This document shows positions 1 to 15,400 of a stretch of 64,000 nt of DNA, one piece after another. The notes below the pieces were generated by a model, which worked only from the letters and a program-made list of their open reading frames with translations, did no database searches and was not told where the DNA came from. This DNA is from Paragordius varius (taxonomy: Eukaryota > Nematomorpha), in assembly GCA_964247055.1 (NCBI GenBank), contig OZ176051.1:992001-1056000 (forward strand). The letters run 5' to 3'. Within the stretch, counting starts at the first letter, position 1; the number at the start of each line of letters is the position of its first letter. Both the position numbers and the translations under genes were made by a program.

Positions 1-449
1 CAACGATACTTTAAAAATTAATGTATAAAATTAGTCGCATCAATACTCAAGTTAAACTTTGTCCTTAAAAATCGGATATTGGTCACCGGTGAACAAAATT
101 ATTATTTATACATTCTCTTATTAAGAGTACATCAAAATATAGAGATAGTTGGACAAACTCTTTAATATCTGATTTTTACAGCGATACTTTAAAAATTAAT
201 GTATAAAATTAGTCGCATCAATACTCAAGTTAAACTTTGTCCTTAAAAATCGGATATTGGTCACCGGTGAACGAAATTATTTTTTATACATTCTCTTAGT
301 AGGACTACATCAAAATATAGAGATAGTTTGATAAACTCTTTCATATCCGATTTTTACAACGATACTTTAAAAATTAATGTATAAAATTAGTCGCATCAAT
401 ACTCAAGTTAAACATTGTCCTTAAAAATCGGATATTGGTCACCGGTGAA

Positions 450-3400
450 CGAGACTATTTTTTATAAATTCTCTTAGTAGGACTACATCAAAATATAGAG
501 ATAGTTTGACAAACTCTTTATCCGATTTTTACAACGATATAAAATTAATGTATAAAACTAGTCGCATCAATACTCAAGTTAAACTTTGTCCTTAAAAATC
601 TGATATTGGTCACCGGTGAACGAAATTATTTTTTATACATTCTCTTAGTAAGACTACATCAAAATATAGAGATAGTTTGACAAACTCTTTCATATCCGAT
701 TTTTACAACGATACTTTAAAAATTAATGTATAAAACTAGTCGCATCAAAACTCAAGTTAAACTTTGTCCTTAAAAATCGGATATTGGTCACCGGTGAACG
801 AGACTATTTTTATAAATTCTCTTAGTAGGACTACATCAAAATATAGAGATAGTTTGACAAACTCTTTAATATCTGATTTTTACAGCGATACTTTAAAAAT
901 TAATGTATAATTTAGCATAGGACAATAAAGCAAGTTAAACTCTGTCCTTAAAAATCGGGGATTGGTCCGGTAAAGAAATTTATATTTTATACATTCTCTT
1001 AGTAGGACTACATCAAAATATAGAGATAGTTTGACAAACTCTTTCATATCCGATTTTTACAACGATACTTTAAAAATTAATGTATAAAATTAGTCGCATC
1101 AATACTCAAGTTAAACTTTGTATTTAAAAATCGGATATTGGTCACCGGTGAACAAAATTATTATTTATACATTCTCTTATTAAGAGTACATCAAAATATA
1201 GAGATAGTTGGACAAACTCTTTAATATCTGATTACAGCGATACTTTAAAAATTAATGTATAAAACTAGTCGCATCAATACTCAAGTTAAACTTTGTCCTT
1301 AAAAATCGGATATTGGTCACCGGTGAACGAAATTATTTTTTATACATTCTCTTAGTAGGACTACATCAAAATATAGAGATAGTTTGACAAACTCTTTCAT
1401 ATCCGATTTTTACAACGATACTTCAAAAATTAATGTATAAAATTAGTCGCATCAATACTCAGGTTAAACTTTGTCCTTAAAAATCGGATATTGGTCAACG
1501 GTGAACGAAACTATTTTTTATTTATTCTCTTGAGATAGTTTGACAAACTCTTTCATATCCGATTTTTACAACGATACTTTAAAAATTAATGTATAAAACT
1601 AGTCGCATCAAAACTCAAGTTAAACTTTGTCCTTAAAAATCGGATATTGGTCACCGGTGAACGAGACTATTTTTTATAAATTCTCTTAGTAGGACTACAT
1701 CAAAATATAGAGATAGTTTGACAAACTCTTTCATATCCGATTTTTACAACGATACTTTAAAAATTAATGTATAAAACTAGTCGCATCAAAACTCAAGTTA
1801 AACTTTGTCCTTAAAAATCGGATATTGGTCACCGGTGAACGAGACTATTTTTTATAAATTCTCTTAGTAGGACTACATCAAAATATATAGATAGTTTGAC
1901 AAACTCTTTAATATCTGATTTTTACAGCGATACTTTAAAAATTAATGTATAATTTAGCATAGGACAATAAGCAAGTTAAACTTTGTCCTTAAAAATCGGG
2001 GATTGGTCGCCGGTAAAGAAAATTTTATTTTATACATTCTCTTAGTATGACTACATCAAAATATAGAGATAGTTTGACAAACTCTTTCATATCCGATTTT
2101 TACAACGATACTTTAAAAATTAATGTATAAAATTAGTCGCATCAATACTCAAGTTAAACTTTGTATTTAAAAATCGGATATTGGTCACCGGTGAACAAAA
2201 TTATTATTTATACATTCTCTTATTAAGAGTACATCAAAATATAGAGATAGTTGGACAAACTCTTTAATATCTGATTTTTACAGCGATACTTTAAAAATTA
2301 ATGTATAAAACTAGTCGCATCAATACTCAAGTTAAACTTTGTCCTTAAAAATCGGATATTGGTCACCGGTGAACGAAATTATTTTTTATACATTCTCTTA
2401 GTAGGACTACATCAAAATATAGAGATAGTTTGACAAACTCTTTCATATCCGATTTTTACAACGATACTTTAAAAATTAATGTATAAAATTAGTCGCATCA
2501 ATACTCAAGTTAAACTTTATCCTTAAAAATCGGATATTGGTCAACGGTGAACGAAACTATTTTTTATACATTCTCTTAGTAGCACTACATCAAAATATAG
2601 AGATAGTTTGACAAACTCTTTCATATCCGATTTTTACAACGATACTTCAAAAATTAATGTATAAAATTAGTCGCATCAATACTCAGGTTAAACTTTGTCC
2701 TTAAAAATCGGATATTGGTCAACGGTGAACGAAACTATTTTTTATTTATTCTCTTGAGATAGTTTGACAAACTCTTTCATATCCGATTTTTACAACGATA
2801 CTTTAAAAATTAATGTATAAAACTAGTCGCATCAAAACTCAAGTTAAACTTTGTCCTTAAAAATCGGATATTGGTCACCGGTGAACGAGACTATTTTTTA
2901 TAAATTCTCCTAGTAGGACTACATCAAAATATAGAGATAGTTTGATAAACTCTTTAATATCTGATTTTTACAGCGATACTTTAAAAATTTATGTATAATT
3001 TAGCATACGACAATAAGCAAGTTAAACTTTGGCTTTAAAAATCGGATATTGGTCACCGGTGAACAAAATTATTTATTTATACATTCTCTTAGTAAGACTA
3101 CATCAAAATATAGAGATAGTTTCACAAACTCTTATATCCGATTTTTACAACGATACTTTAAAAATTAATGTATAAAACTAGTCTAATCAAAACTCAAGTT
3201 AAACTTTGTCCTTAAAAATTGGATATTGGTCACCGGTGAACGAAATTATTTTTTATACATTCTCTTAGTAGGACTACATCAAAATATAGAGATAGTTTGA
3301 CAAACTCTTTCATATCCGATTTTTACAACGATACTTTAAAAATTAATGTATAAAATTAGTCGCATCAATACTCAAGTTAAACTTTGTCCTTAAAAATCGG

Positions 3401-3842
3401 ATATTGGTCAACGGTGAACGAAACTATTTTTTATACATTCCCTTAGTAGGACTACATCAAAATATAGAGATAGTTTAACAAACTCTTTCATATCCGATTT
3501 TTACAACGATACTTTAAAAATTAATGTATAAAACTAGTCGCATCAAAACTCAAGTTAAACTTTGTCCTTAAAAATCGGATATTGGTCACCGGTGAACGAG
3601 ACTATTTTTTATAAATTCTCTTAGTAGGACTACATCAAAATATATAGATAGTTTGACAAACTCTTTAATATCTGATTTTTACAGCGATACTTTAAAAATT
3701 AATGTATAATTTAGCATAGGACAATAAGCAAGTTAAACTTTGTCCTTAAAAATCGGGGATTGGTCGCCGGTAAAGAAAATTATATTTTATACATTCTCTT
3801 AGTAGGACTACATCAAAATATAGAGATATTTTGACAAACTCT
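450..3842 (+). repeat. Duplicated array segment, first copy (partner 12430-15822)
   Basis: Markers are shared with a segment 11980 bp downstream, for example short monomers at 1521 and 2745 against 13501 and 14725. The match spans about 3.4 kb with only scattered differences seen (for example GATAAAC near 2943 against GACAAAC near 14923, and a small indel near 537). It ends at 3842/15822, where one copy continues CTTTCATATC and the other CTTTAATATC. Confidence 0.85.
1521..1530 (+). repeat. Marker: short monomer lacking 22 bp
   Basis: In this variant CTCTTAGTAGGACTACATCA and its following bases are shortened so that CTCTT runs directly into GAGATAG, removing 22 bp. Counterparts start at 2745, 4858, 13501, 14725 and 24076, with a related form at about 6795 and 17720. 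It is a convenient landmark for following higher-order copies. Confidence 0.85.
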
Positions 3843-6060
3843 TTCATATCCGATTTTTACAACGATACTTTAAAAATTAATGTATAAAACTAGTTGCATC
3901 AATACTCAAGTTAAACTTTGTCCTTAAAAATCGGATATTGGTCACCGGTGAACGAGACTATTTTTTATAAATTCTCTTAGTAGGACTACATCAAAATATA
4001 TAGATAGTTTGACAAACTCTTTAATATCTGATTTTTACAGCGATACTTTAAAAATTAATGTATAATTTAGCATAGGACAATAAGCAAGTTAAACTTTGTC
4101 CTTAAAAATCGGGGATTGGTCGCCGGTAAAGAAAATTTTATTTTATACATTCTCTTAGTATGACTACATCAAAATATAGAGATAGTTTGACAAACTCTTT
4201 CATATCCGATTTTTACAACGATACTTTAAAAATTAATGTATAAAATTAGTCGCATCAATACTCAAGTTAAACTTTGTATTTAAAAATCGGATATTGGTCA
4301 CCGGTGAACAAAATTATTATTTATACATTCTCTTATTAAGAGTACATCAAAATATAGAGATAGTTGGACAAACTCTTTAATATCTGATTTTTACAGCGAT
4401 ACTTTAAAAATTAATGTATAAAACTAGTCGCATCAATACTCAAGTTAAACTTTGTCCTTAAAAATCGGATATTGGTCACCGGTGAACGAAATTATTTTTT
4501 ATACATTCTCTTAGTAGGACTACATCAAAATATAGAGATAGTTTGACAAACTCTTTCATATCCGATTTTTACAACGATACTTTAAAAATTAATGTATAAA
4601 ATTAGTCGCATCAATACTCAAGTTAAACTTTATCCTTAAAAATCGGATATTGGTCAACGGTGAACGAAACTATTTTTTATACATTCTCTTAGTAGCACTA
4701 CATCAAAATATAGAGATAGTTTGACAAACTCTTTCATATCCGATTTTTACAACGATACTTCAAAAATTAATGTATAAAATTAGTCGCATCAATACTCAGG
4801 TTAAACTTTGTCCTTAAAAATCGGATATTGGTCAACGGTGAACGAAACTATTTTTTATTTATTCTCTTGAGATAGTTTGACAAACTCTTTCATATCCGAT
4901 TTTTACAACGATACTTTAAAAATTAATGTATAAAACTAGTCGCATCAAAACTCAAGTTAAACTTTGTCCTTAAAAATCGGATATTGGTCACCGGTGAACG
5001 AGACTATTTTTTATAAATTCTCCTAGTAGGACTACATCAAAATATAGAGATAGTTTGATAAACTCTTTAATATCTGATTTTTACAGCGATACTTTAAAAA
5101 TTTATGTATAATTTAGCATACGACAATAAGCAAGTTAAACTTTGGCTTTAAAAATCGGATATTGGTCACCGGTGAACAAAATTATTTATTTATACATTCT
5201 CTTAGTAAGACTACATCAAAATATAGAGATAGTTTCACAAACTCTTATATCCGATTTTTACAACGATACTTTAAAAATTAATGTATAAAACTAGTCTAAT
5301 CAAAACTCAAGTTAAACTTTGTCCTTAAAAATTGGATATTGGTCACCGGTGAACGAAATTATTTTTTATACATTCTCTTAGTAGGACTACATCAAAATAT
5401 AGAGATAGTTTGACAAACTCTTTCATATCCGATTTTTACAACGATACTTTAAAAATTAATGTATAAAATTAGTCGCATCAATACTCAAGTTAAACTTTGT
5501 CCTTAAAAATCGGATATTGGTCAACGGTGAACGAAACTATTTTTTATACATTCCCTTAGTAGGACTACATCAAAATATAGAGATAGTTTAACAAACTCTT
5601 TCATATCCGATTTTTACAACGATACTTTAAAAATTAATGTATAAAACTAGTCGCATCAAAACTCAAGTTAAACTTTGTCCTTAAAAATCGGATATTGGTC
5701 ACCGGTGAACGAGACTATTTTTTATAAATTCTCTTAGTAGGACTACATCAAAATATATAGATAGTTTGACAAACTCTTTAATATCTGATTTTTACAGCGA
5801 TACTTTAAAAATTAATGTATAATTTAGCATAGGACAATAAGCAAGTTAAACTTTGTCCTTAAAAATCGGGGATTGGTCGCCGGTAAAGAAAATTATATTT
5901 TATACATTCTCTTAGTAGGACTACATCAAAATATAGAGATATTTTGACAAACTCTTTCATATCCGATTTTTACAACGATACTTTAAAAATTAATGTATAA
6001 AACTAGTTGCATCAATACTCAAGTTAAACTTTGTCCTTAAAAATCGGATATTGGTCACCG
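1830..6060 (+). repeat. Tandem pair of a 2113-bp, 12-monomer higher-order repeat
   Basis: Unusual monomers recur exactly 2113 bp apart: the short monomer at 2745 and 4858, the variant ACAATAAGC box at 3721 and 5834, and another at 1964 and 4077. The copies, about 1830-3945 and 3945-6060, look almost identical. At about 3940-3960 one monomer begins like the end of the unit and finishes like its start (ACTAGTTGCATC joined to GTGAACGAGACT). This is the expected junction of an unequal crossover. Confidence 0.88.
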
Positions 6061-7149
6061 GAGAACGAAACTATTTTTTGTACATTCTCTTAGTAGGACT
6101 ACATCAAAATATAGAGATAGTTTGACAAACTCTTTCATATCCGATTTTTACAACGATACTTTAAAAATTAATGTATAAAATTAGTCGCATCAATACTCAA
6201 GTTAAACTTTGTCCTTAAAAATCGGATATTGGTCACCGGTGAACGAGACTATTTTTTATAAATTCTCTTAGTAGGACTACATCAAAATATATAGATAGTT
6301 TGACAAACTCTTTAATATCTGATTTTTACAGCGATACTTTAAAAATTAATGTATAATTTAGCATACGACAATAAGCAAGTTAAACTTTGGCTTTAAAAAT
6401 CGGATATTGGTCACCGATGAACAAAATTATTTATTTATACATTCTCTTAGTAAGACTACATCAAAATATAGAGATAGTTTCACAAACTCTTATATCCGAT
6501 TTTTACAACGATACTTTAAAAATTAATGTATAAAACTAGTCTAATCAAAACTCAAGTTAAACTTTGTCCTTAAAAATTGGATATTGGTCACCGGTGAACG
6601 AAATTATTTTTTATACATTCTCTTAGTAGGACTACATCAAAATATAGAGATAGTTTGACAAACTCTTTCATATCCGATTTTTACAACGATACTTTAAAAA
6701 TTAATGTATAAAATTAGTCGCATCAATACTCAGGTTAAACTTTGTCCTTAAAAATCGGATATTGGTCAACGGTGAACGAAACTATTTTTTATTTATTATC
6801 TTGAGATAGTTTGACAAACTCTTTCATATCCGATTTTTACAACGATACTTTAAATATTAATGTATAAAATTAGTCGCATCAATACTCAAGTTAAACTTTG
6901 TATTTAAAAATCGGATATTGGTCACCGGTGAACAAAATTATTATTTATACATTCTCTTATTAAGACTACATCAAAATATAGAGATAGTTGGACAAACTCT
7001 TTAATATCTGATTTTTACAACGATACTTCAAAAATTAATGTATAAAACTAGTCGCATCAATACTCAAGTTAAACTTTGTCCTTAAAAATCGGATATTGGT
7101 CACCGGTGAACGAAATTATTATTTATACATTCTCTTATTAAGAGTACAT

Positions 7150-10100
7150 CAAAATATAGAGATAGTTGGACAAACTCTTTAATATCTGATTTTTACAGCG
7201 ATACTTTAAAAATTAATGTATAAAACTAGTCGCATCAATACTCAAGTTAAACTTTGTCCTTAAAAATCGGATATTGGTCACCGGTGAACGAAATTATTTT
7301 TTATACATTCTCTTAGTAGGACTACATCAAAATATAGAGATAGTTTGATAAACTCTTTCATATCCGATTTTTACAACACTTTAAAAATTAATGTATAAAA
7401 CTAGTCGCATCAAAACTCAAGTTAAACTTTGTCCTTAAAAATCGGATATTGGTCACCGGTGAACGAGACTATTTTTTATAAATTCTCTTAGTAGGACTAC
7501 ATCAAAATATAGAGATAGTTTGACAAACTCTTTAATATCTGATTTTTACAGCGATACTTTAAAAATTTATGTATAATTCAGCATACGACAATAAGCAGTT
7601 AAACTTTGGCTTTAAAAATCTGATATTGGTCACCGGTGAACAAAATTATTTATTTATACATTCTCTTAGTAAGACTACATCAAAATATAGAGATAGTTTG
7701 ACAAACTCTTTCATATCCGATTTTTACAACGATACTTTAAAAATTAATGTATAAAATTAGTCGCATCAATACTCAAGTTAAACTTTGTATTTAAAAATCG
7801 GATATTGGTCACCGGTGAACAAAATTATTATTTATACATTCTCTTATTAAGAGTACATCAAAATATAGAGATAGTTGGACAAACTCTTTAATATCTGATT
7901 TTTACAGCGATACTTTAAAAATTAATGTATAAAACTAGTCGCATCAATACTCAAGTTAAACTTTGTCCTTAAAAATCGGATATTGGTCACCGGTGAACGA
8001 AATTATTTTTTTATACATTCTCTTAAACTACATCAAAATATAGAGATAGTTTGACAAACTCTTTCATATCCGATTTTTACAGCGATACTTTAAAAATTAA
8101 TGTATAATTTAGCATAGGACAATAAGCAAGTTAAACTTTGTCCTTAAAAATCGGGGATTGGTCCGGTAAAGAAAATTATATTTTATACATTCTCTTAGTA
8201 GGACTACATCAAAATATAGAGATAGTTTGACAAACTCTTTCATATCCGATTTTTACAACGATACTTTAAAAATTAATGTATAAAATTAGTCGCATCAATA
8301 CTCAAGTTAAACTTTGTATTTAAAAATCGGATATTGGTCACCAATGAACAAAATTATTATTTATACATTCTCTTATTAAGAGTACATCAAAATATAGAGA
8401 TAGTTGGACAAACTCTTTAATATCTGATTTTTACAGCGATACTTTAAAAATTAATGTATAAAACTAGTCGCATCAATACTCAAGTTAAACTTTGTCCTTA
8501 AAAATCGGATATTGGTCACCGGTGAACGAAATTATTTTTTATACATTCTCTTAGTAGGACTACATCAAAATATAGAGATAGTTTGATAAACTCTTTCATA
8601 TCCGATTTTTACAACACTTTAAAAATTAATGTATAAAACTAGTCGCATCAAAACTCAAGTTAAACTTTGTCCTTAAAAATCGGATATTGGTCACCGGTGA
8701 ACGAGACTATTTTTTATAAATTCTCTTAGTAGGACTACATCAAAATATAGAGATAGTTTGACAAACTCTTTAATATCTGATTTTTACAGCGATACTTTAA
8801 AAATTTATGTATAATTCAGCATACGACAATAAGCAGTTAAACTTTGGCTTTAAAAATCTGATATTGGTCACCGGTGAACAAAATTATTTATTTATACATT
8901 CTCTTAGTAAGACTACATCAAAATATAGAGATAGTTTGACAAACTCTTTCATATCCGATTTTTACAACGATACTTTAAAAATTAATGTATAAAATTAGTC
9001 GCATCAATACTCAAGTTAAACTTTGTATTTAAAAATCGGATATTGGTCACCGGTGAACAAAATTATTATTTATACATTCTCTTATTAAGAGTACATCAAA
9101 ATATAGAGATAGTTGGACAAACTCTTTAATATCTGATTTTTACAGCGATACTTTAAAAATTAATGTATAAAACTAGTCGCATCAATACTCAAGTTAAACT
9201 TTGTCCTTAAAAATCGGATATTGGTCACCGGTGAACGAAATTATTTTTTTATACATTCTCTTAAACTACATCAAAATATAGAGATAGTTTGACAAACTCT
9301 TTCATATCCGATTTTTACAGCGATACTTTAAAAATTAATGTATAATTTAGCATAGGACAATAAGCAAGTTAAACTTTGTCCTTAAAAATCGGGGATTGGT
9401 CCGGTAAAGAAAATTATATTTTATACATTCTCTTAGTAGGACTACATCAAAATATAGAGATAGTTTGACAAACTCTTTCATATCCGATTTTTACAACGAT
9501 ACTTTAAAAATTAATGTATAAAATTAGTCGCATCAATACTCAAGTTAAACTTTGTATTTAAAAATCGGATATTGGTCACCAATGAACAAAATTATTATTT
9601 ATACATTCTCTTATTAAGAGTACATCAAAATATAGAGATAGTTGGACAAACTCTTTAATATCTGATTTTTACAGCGATACTTTAAAAATTAATGTATAAA
9701 ACTAGTCGCATCAATACTCAAGTTAAACTTTGTCCTTAAAAATCGGATATTGGTCACCGGTGAACGAAATTATTTTTTATACATTCTCTTAGTAGGACTA
9801 CATCAAAATATAGAGATAGTTTGATAAACTCTTTCATATCCGATTTTTACAACACTTTAAAAATTAATGTATAAAACTAGTCGCATCAAAACTCAAGTTA
9901 AACTTTGTCCTTAAAAATCGGATATTGGTCACCGGTGAACGAGACTATTTTTTATAAATTCTCTTAGTAGGACTACATCAAAATATAGAGATAGTTTGAC
10001 AAACTCTTTAATATCTGATTTTTACAGCGATACTTTAAAAATTTATGTATAATTCAGCATACGACAATAAGCAGTTAAACTTTGGCTTTAAAAATCTGAT

Positions 10101-10490
10101 ATTGGTCACCGGTGAACAAAATTATTTATTTATACATTCTCTTAGTAAGACTACATCAAAATATAGAGATAGTTTGACAAACTCTTTCATATCCGATTTT
10201 TACAACGATACTTTAAAAATTAATGTATAAAATTAGTCGCATCAATACTCAAGTTAAACTTTGTATTTAAAAATCGGATATTGGTCACCGGTGAACAAAA
10301 TTATTATTTATACATTCTCTTATTAAGAGTACATCAAAATATAGAGATAGTTGGACAAACTCTTTAATATCTGATTTTTACAGCGATACTTTCAAAATTA
10401 ATGTATAAAACTAGTCGCATCAATACTCAAGTTAAACTTTGTCCTTAAAAATCGGATATTGGTCACCGGTGAACGAAATTATTTTTTATA
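7150..10490 (+). repeat. 1238-bp, 7-monomer higher-order repeat, 2.7 copies
   Basis: A marked monomer variant (ATTCAGCATACGAC, with one base lost in AAGCAGTT) recurs at 7569, 8807 and 10045, exactly 1238 bp apart, and intervening monomers match in order. The rare GGTCACCAATGAAC variant occurs at about 8337 and 9575. Periodicity breaks near 10490, where one copy has CTCTTAGTAGGACTAC and the other the shortened CTCTTAAACTAC. The same structure reappears at 18.6-20.7 kb through the larger duplication. Confidence 0.9.
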
Positions 10491-12429
10491 CATTCTCTTA
10501 GTAGGACTACATCAAAATATAGAGATAGTTTGATAAACTCTTTCATATCCGATTTTTACAACGATACTTTAAAAATTAATGTATAAAACTAGTCGCATCA
10601 AAACTCAAGTTAAACTTTGTCCTTAAAAATCGGATATTGGTCACCGGTGAACGAGACTATTTTTTATAAATTCTCTTAGTAGGACTACATCAAAATATAG
10701 AGATAGTTTGACAAACTCTTTAATATCTGATTTTTACAGCGATACTTTAAAAATTTATGTATAATTCAGCATACGACAATAAGCAGTTAAACTTTGGCTT
10801 TAAAAATCGGATATTGGTCACCGGTGAACAAAATTATTTATTTATACATTCTCTTAGTAAGACTACATCAAAATATAGAGATAGTTTCACAAACTCTTAT
10901 ATCCGATTTTTACAACGATACTTTAAAAATTAATGTATAAAACTAGTCTAATCAAAGCTCAAGTTAAACTTTGTCCTTAAAAATTGGATATTGGTCACCG
11001 GTGAACGAAATTATTTTTTATACATTCTCTTAGTAGGACTACATCAAAATATAGAGATAGTTTGACAAACTCTTTCATATCCGATTTTTACAACGATACT
11101 TTAAAAATTAATGTATAAAATTAGTCGCATCAATACTCAAGTTAAACTTTGTCCTTAAAAATCGGATATTGGTCAACGGTGAACGAAACTATTTTTCATA
11201 CATTCCCTTAGTAGGACTACATCAAAATATAGAGACAGTTTGACAAACTCTTTCATATCCGATTTTTACAACGATACTTTAAAAATTAATGTATAAAACT
11301 AGTCGCATCAAAACTCAAGTTAAACTTTGTCCTTAAAAATGGGATATTGGTCACCGGTGAACGAGACTATTTTTTATAATTTCTCTTAGTAGGACTACAT
11401 CAAAATATATAGATAGTTTGACAAACTCTTTAATATCTGATTTTTACAGCGATACTTTAAAAATTAATGTATAATTTAGCATAGGACAATAAGCAAGTTA
11501 AACTTTGTCCTTAAAAATCGGGGATTGGTCGCCGGTAAAGAAAATTATATTTTATACATTCTCTTAGTAGGACTACATCAAAATATAGAGATAGTTTGGC
11601 AAACTGTTTCATATCCGATTTTTACAACGATACTTTAAAAATTAATGTATAAAACTAGTCGCATCAATACTCAAGTTAAGCTTAGTCTTTAAAAATCGGA
11701 TATTGAACACCGGTGAACAAAATTAATTTCTATACATTCTCTTAGTAGGACTACATCAAAATATAGAGATAGTTTGACAAACTCTTTCATATCCGATTTT
11801 ACAACGATACTTTAAAAAATAATGTATAAAACTAGTCGCATCAATACTCAAGTTAAACTTTGTCCTTAAAAATCGGATATTGAACACCGGTGAACAAAAT
11901 TATTTTTTTATACATTCTCTTAAACTACATCAAAATATAGAGATAGTTTGACAAACTCTTTCATATCCGATTTTTACAACGATACTTAAAAAATTAATGT
12001 ATAAAACTAGTCGCATCAAAACTCAAGTTAAACTTTGTTCTTAAAAATCGGATATTAGTCACCGATGAACAAAATTATTTTTTTATACATTCTTTTAGTA
12101 AGACTACATCAAAATATAGAGATAGTTTGGCAAACTGTTTCATATCCGATTTTTACAGCGATACTTTATAAATTAATGTATAAAATTAGTCGCATCAATA
12201 CTCAAGTTAAACTTTGACCTTAAAAATCGGATATTAGTTACCGGTGAACAAAATTATTTTTTATACATTCTCTTAGTAAGACTACATCAATTGGAGATAT
12301 TTTGACAAACTCTTTAATATCTGATTTTTACAGCGATACTTTAAAAATTAATGTATAAAATTAGTCGCATCAATACTCAAGTTAAACTTTGTCCTTAAAA
12401 ATCGGATATTGGTCAACGGTGAACGAAAC

Positions 12430-15400
12430 TATTTTTTATACATTCTCTTAGTAGGACTACATCAAAATATAGAGATAGTTTGACAAACTCTTTATCCGAT
12501 TTTTACAACGATACTTTAAAAATTAATGTATAAAACTAGTCGCATCAATACTCAAGTTAAACTTTGTCCTTAAAAATCGGATATTGGTCACCGGTGAACG
12601 AAATTATTTTTTATACATTCTCTTAGTAAGACTACATCAAAATATAGAGATAGTTTGACAAACTCTTTCATATCCGATTTTTACAACGATACTTTAAAAA
12701 TTAATGTATAAAACTAGTCGCATCAAAACTCAAGTTAAACTTTGTCCTTAAAAATCGGATATTGGTCACCGGTGAACGAGACTATTTTTATGAATTCTCT
12801 TAGTAGGACTACATCAAAATATAGAGATAGTTTGACAAACTCTTTAATATCTGATTTTTACAGCGATACTTTAAAAATTAATGTATAATTTAGCATAGCA
12901 CAATAAGCAAGTTAAACTTTGTCCTTAAAAATCGGGGATTGGTCCGGTAAAGAAAATTATATTTTATACATTCTCTTAGTAGGACTACATCAAAATATAG
13001 AGATAGTTTGACAAACTCTTTCATATCCGATTTTTACAACGATACTTTAAAAATTAATGTATAAAATTAGTCGCATCAATACTCAAGTTAAACTTTGTAT
13101 TTAAAAATCGGATATTGGTCACCGGTGAACAAAATTATTATTTATACATTCTCTTATTAAGAGTACATCAAAATATAGAGATAGTTGGACAAACTCTTTA
13201 ATATCTGATTTTTACAGCGATACTTTAAAAATTAATGTATAAAACTAGTCGCATCAATACTCAAGTTAAACTTTGTCCTTAAAAATCGGATATTGGTCAC
13301 CGGTGAACGAAATTATTTTTTATACATTCTCTTAGTAGGACTACATCAAAATATAGAGATAGTTTGACAAACTCTTTCATATCCGATTTTTACAACGATA
13401 CTTCAAAAATTAATGTATAAAATTAGTCGCATCAATACTCAGGTTAAACTTTGTCCTTAAAAATCGGATATTGGTCAACGGTGAACGAAACTATTTTTTA
13501 TTTATTCTCTTGAGATAGTTTGACAAACTCTTTCATATCCGATTTTTACAACGATACTTTAAAAATTAATGTATAAAACTAGTCGCATCAAAACTCAAGT
13601 TAAACTTTGTCCTTAAAAATCGGATATTGGTCACCGGTGAACGAGACTATTTTTTATAAATTCTCTTAGTAGGACTACATCAAAATATAGAGATAGTTTG
13701 ACAAACTCTTTCATATCCGATTTTTACAACGATACTTTAAAAATTAATGTATAAAACTAGTCGCATCAAAACTCAAGTTAAACTTTGTCCTTAAAAATCG
13801 GATATTGGTCACCGGTGAACGAGACTATTTTTTATAAATTCTCTTAGTAGGACTACATCAAAATATATAGATAGTTTGACAAACTCTTTAATATCTGATT
13901 TTTACAGCGATACTTTAAAAATTAATGTATAATTTAGCATAGGACAATAAGCAAGTTAAACTTTGTCCTTAAAAATCGGGGATTGGTCGCCGGTAAAGAA
14001 AATTTTATTTTATACATTCTCTTAGTATGACTACATCAAAATATAGAGATAGTTTGACAAACTCTTTCATATCCGATTTTTACAACGATACTTTAAAAAT
14101 TAATGTATAAAATTAGTCGCATCAATACTCAAGTTAAACTTTGTATTTAAAAATCGGATATTGGTCACCGGTGAACAAAATTATTATTTATACATTCTCT
14201 TATTAAGAGTACATCAAAATATAGAGATAGTTGGACAAACTCTTTAATATCTGATTTTTACAGCGATACTTTAAAAATTAATGTATAAAACTAGTCGCAT
14301 CAATACTCAAGTTAAACTTTGTCCTTAAAAATCGGATATTGGTCACCGGTGAACGAAATTATTTTTTATACATTCTCTTAGTAGGACTACATCAAAATAT
14401 AGAGATAGTTTGACAAACTCTTTCATATCCGATTTTTACAACGATACTTTAAAAATTAATGTATAAAATTAGTCGCATCAATACTCAAGTTAAACTTTAT
14501 CCTTAAAAATCGGATATTGGTCAACGGTGAACGAAACTATTTTTTATACATTCTCTTAGTAGCACTACATCAAAATATAGAGATAGTTTGACAAACTCTT
14601 TCATATCCGATTTTTACAACGATACTTCAAAAATTAATGTATAAAATTAGTCGCATCAATACTCAGGTTAAACTTTGTCCTTAAAAATCGGATATTGGTC
14701 AACGGTGAACGAAACTATTTTTTATTTATTCTCTTGAGATAGTTTGACAAACTCTTTCATATCCGATTTTTACAACGATACTTTAAAAATTAATGTATAA
14801 AACTAGTCGCATCAAAACTCAAGTTAAACTTTGTCCTTAAAAATCGGATATTGGTCACCGGTGAACGAGACTATTTTTTATAAATTCTCCTAGTAGGACT
14901 ACATCAAAATATAGAGATAGTTTGACAAACTCTTTAATATCTGATTTTTACAGCGATACTTTAAAAATTTATGTATAATTTAGCATACGACAATAAGCAA
15001 GTTAAACTTTGGCTTTAAAAATCGGATATTGGTCACCGGTGAACAAAATTATTTATTTATACATTCTCTTAGTAAGACTACATCAAAATATAGAGATAGT
15101 TTCACAAACTCTTATATCCGATTTTTACAACGATACTTTAAAAATTAATGTATAAAACTAGTCTAATCAAAACTCAAGTTAAACTTTGTCCTTAAAAATT
15201 GGATATTGGTCACCGGTGAACGAAATTATTTTTTATACATTCTCTTAGTAGGACTACATCAAAATATAGAGATAGTTTGACAAACTCTTTCATATCCGAT
15301 TTTTACAACGATACTTTAAAAATTAATGTATAAAATTAGTCGCATCAATACTCAAGTTAAACTTTGTCCTTAAAAATCGGATATTGGTCAACGGTGAACG

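Noticed and set aside
7569-7754. 61-residue open frames inside the satellite, repeated at 8807, 10045, 19026 and 20264, and a related one at 18141
   Set aside because: They are single satellite monomers with a 1-bp length change that opens one frame across the repeat. Their recurrence at 1238 bp follows the higher-order repeat. They are not genes.
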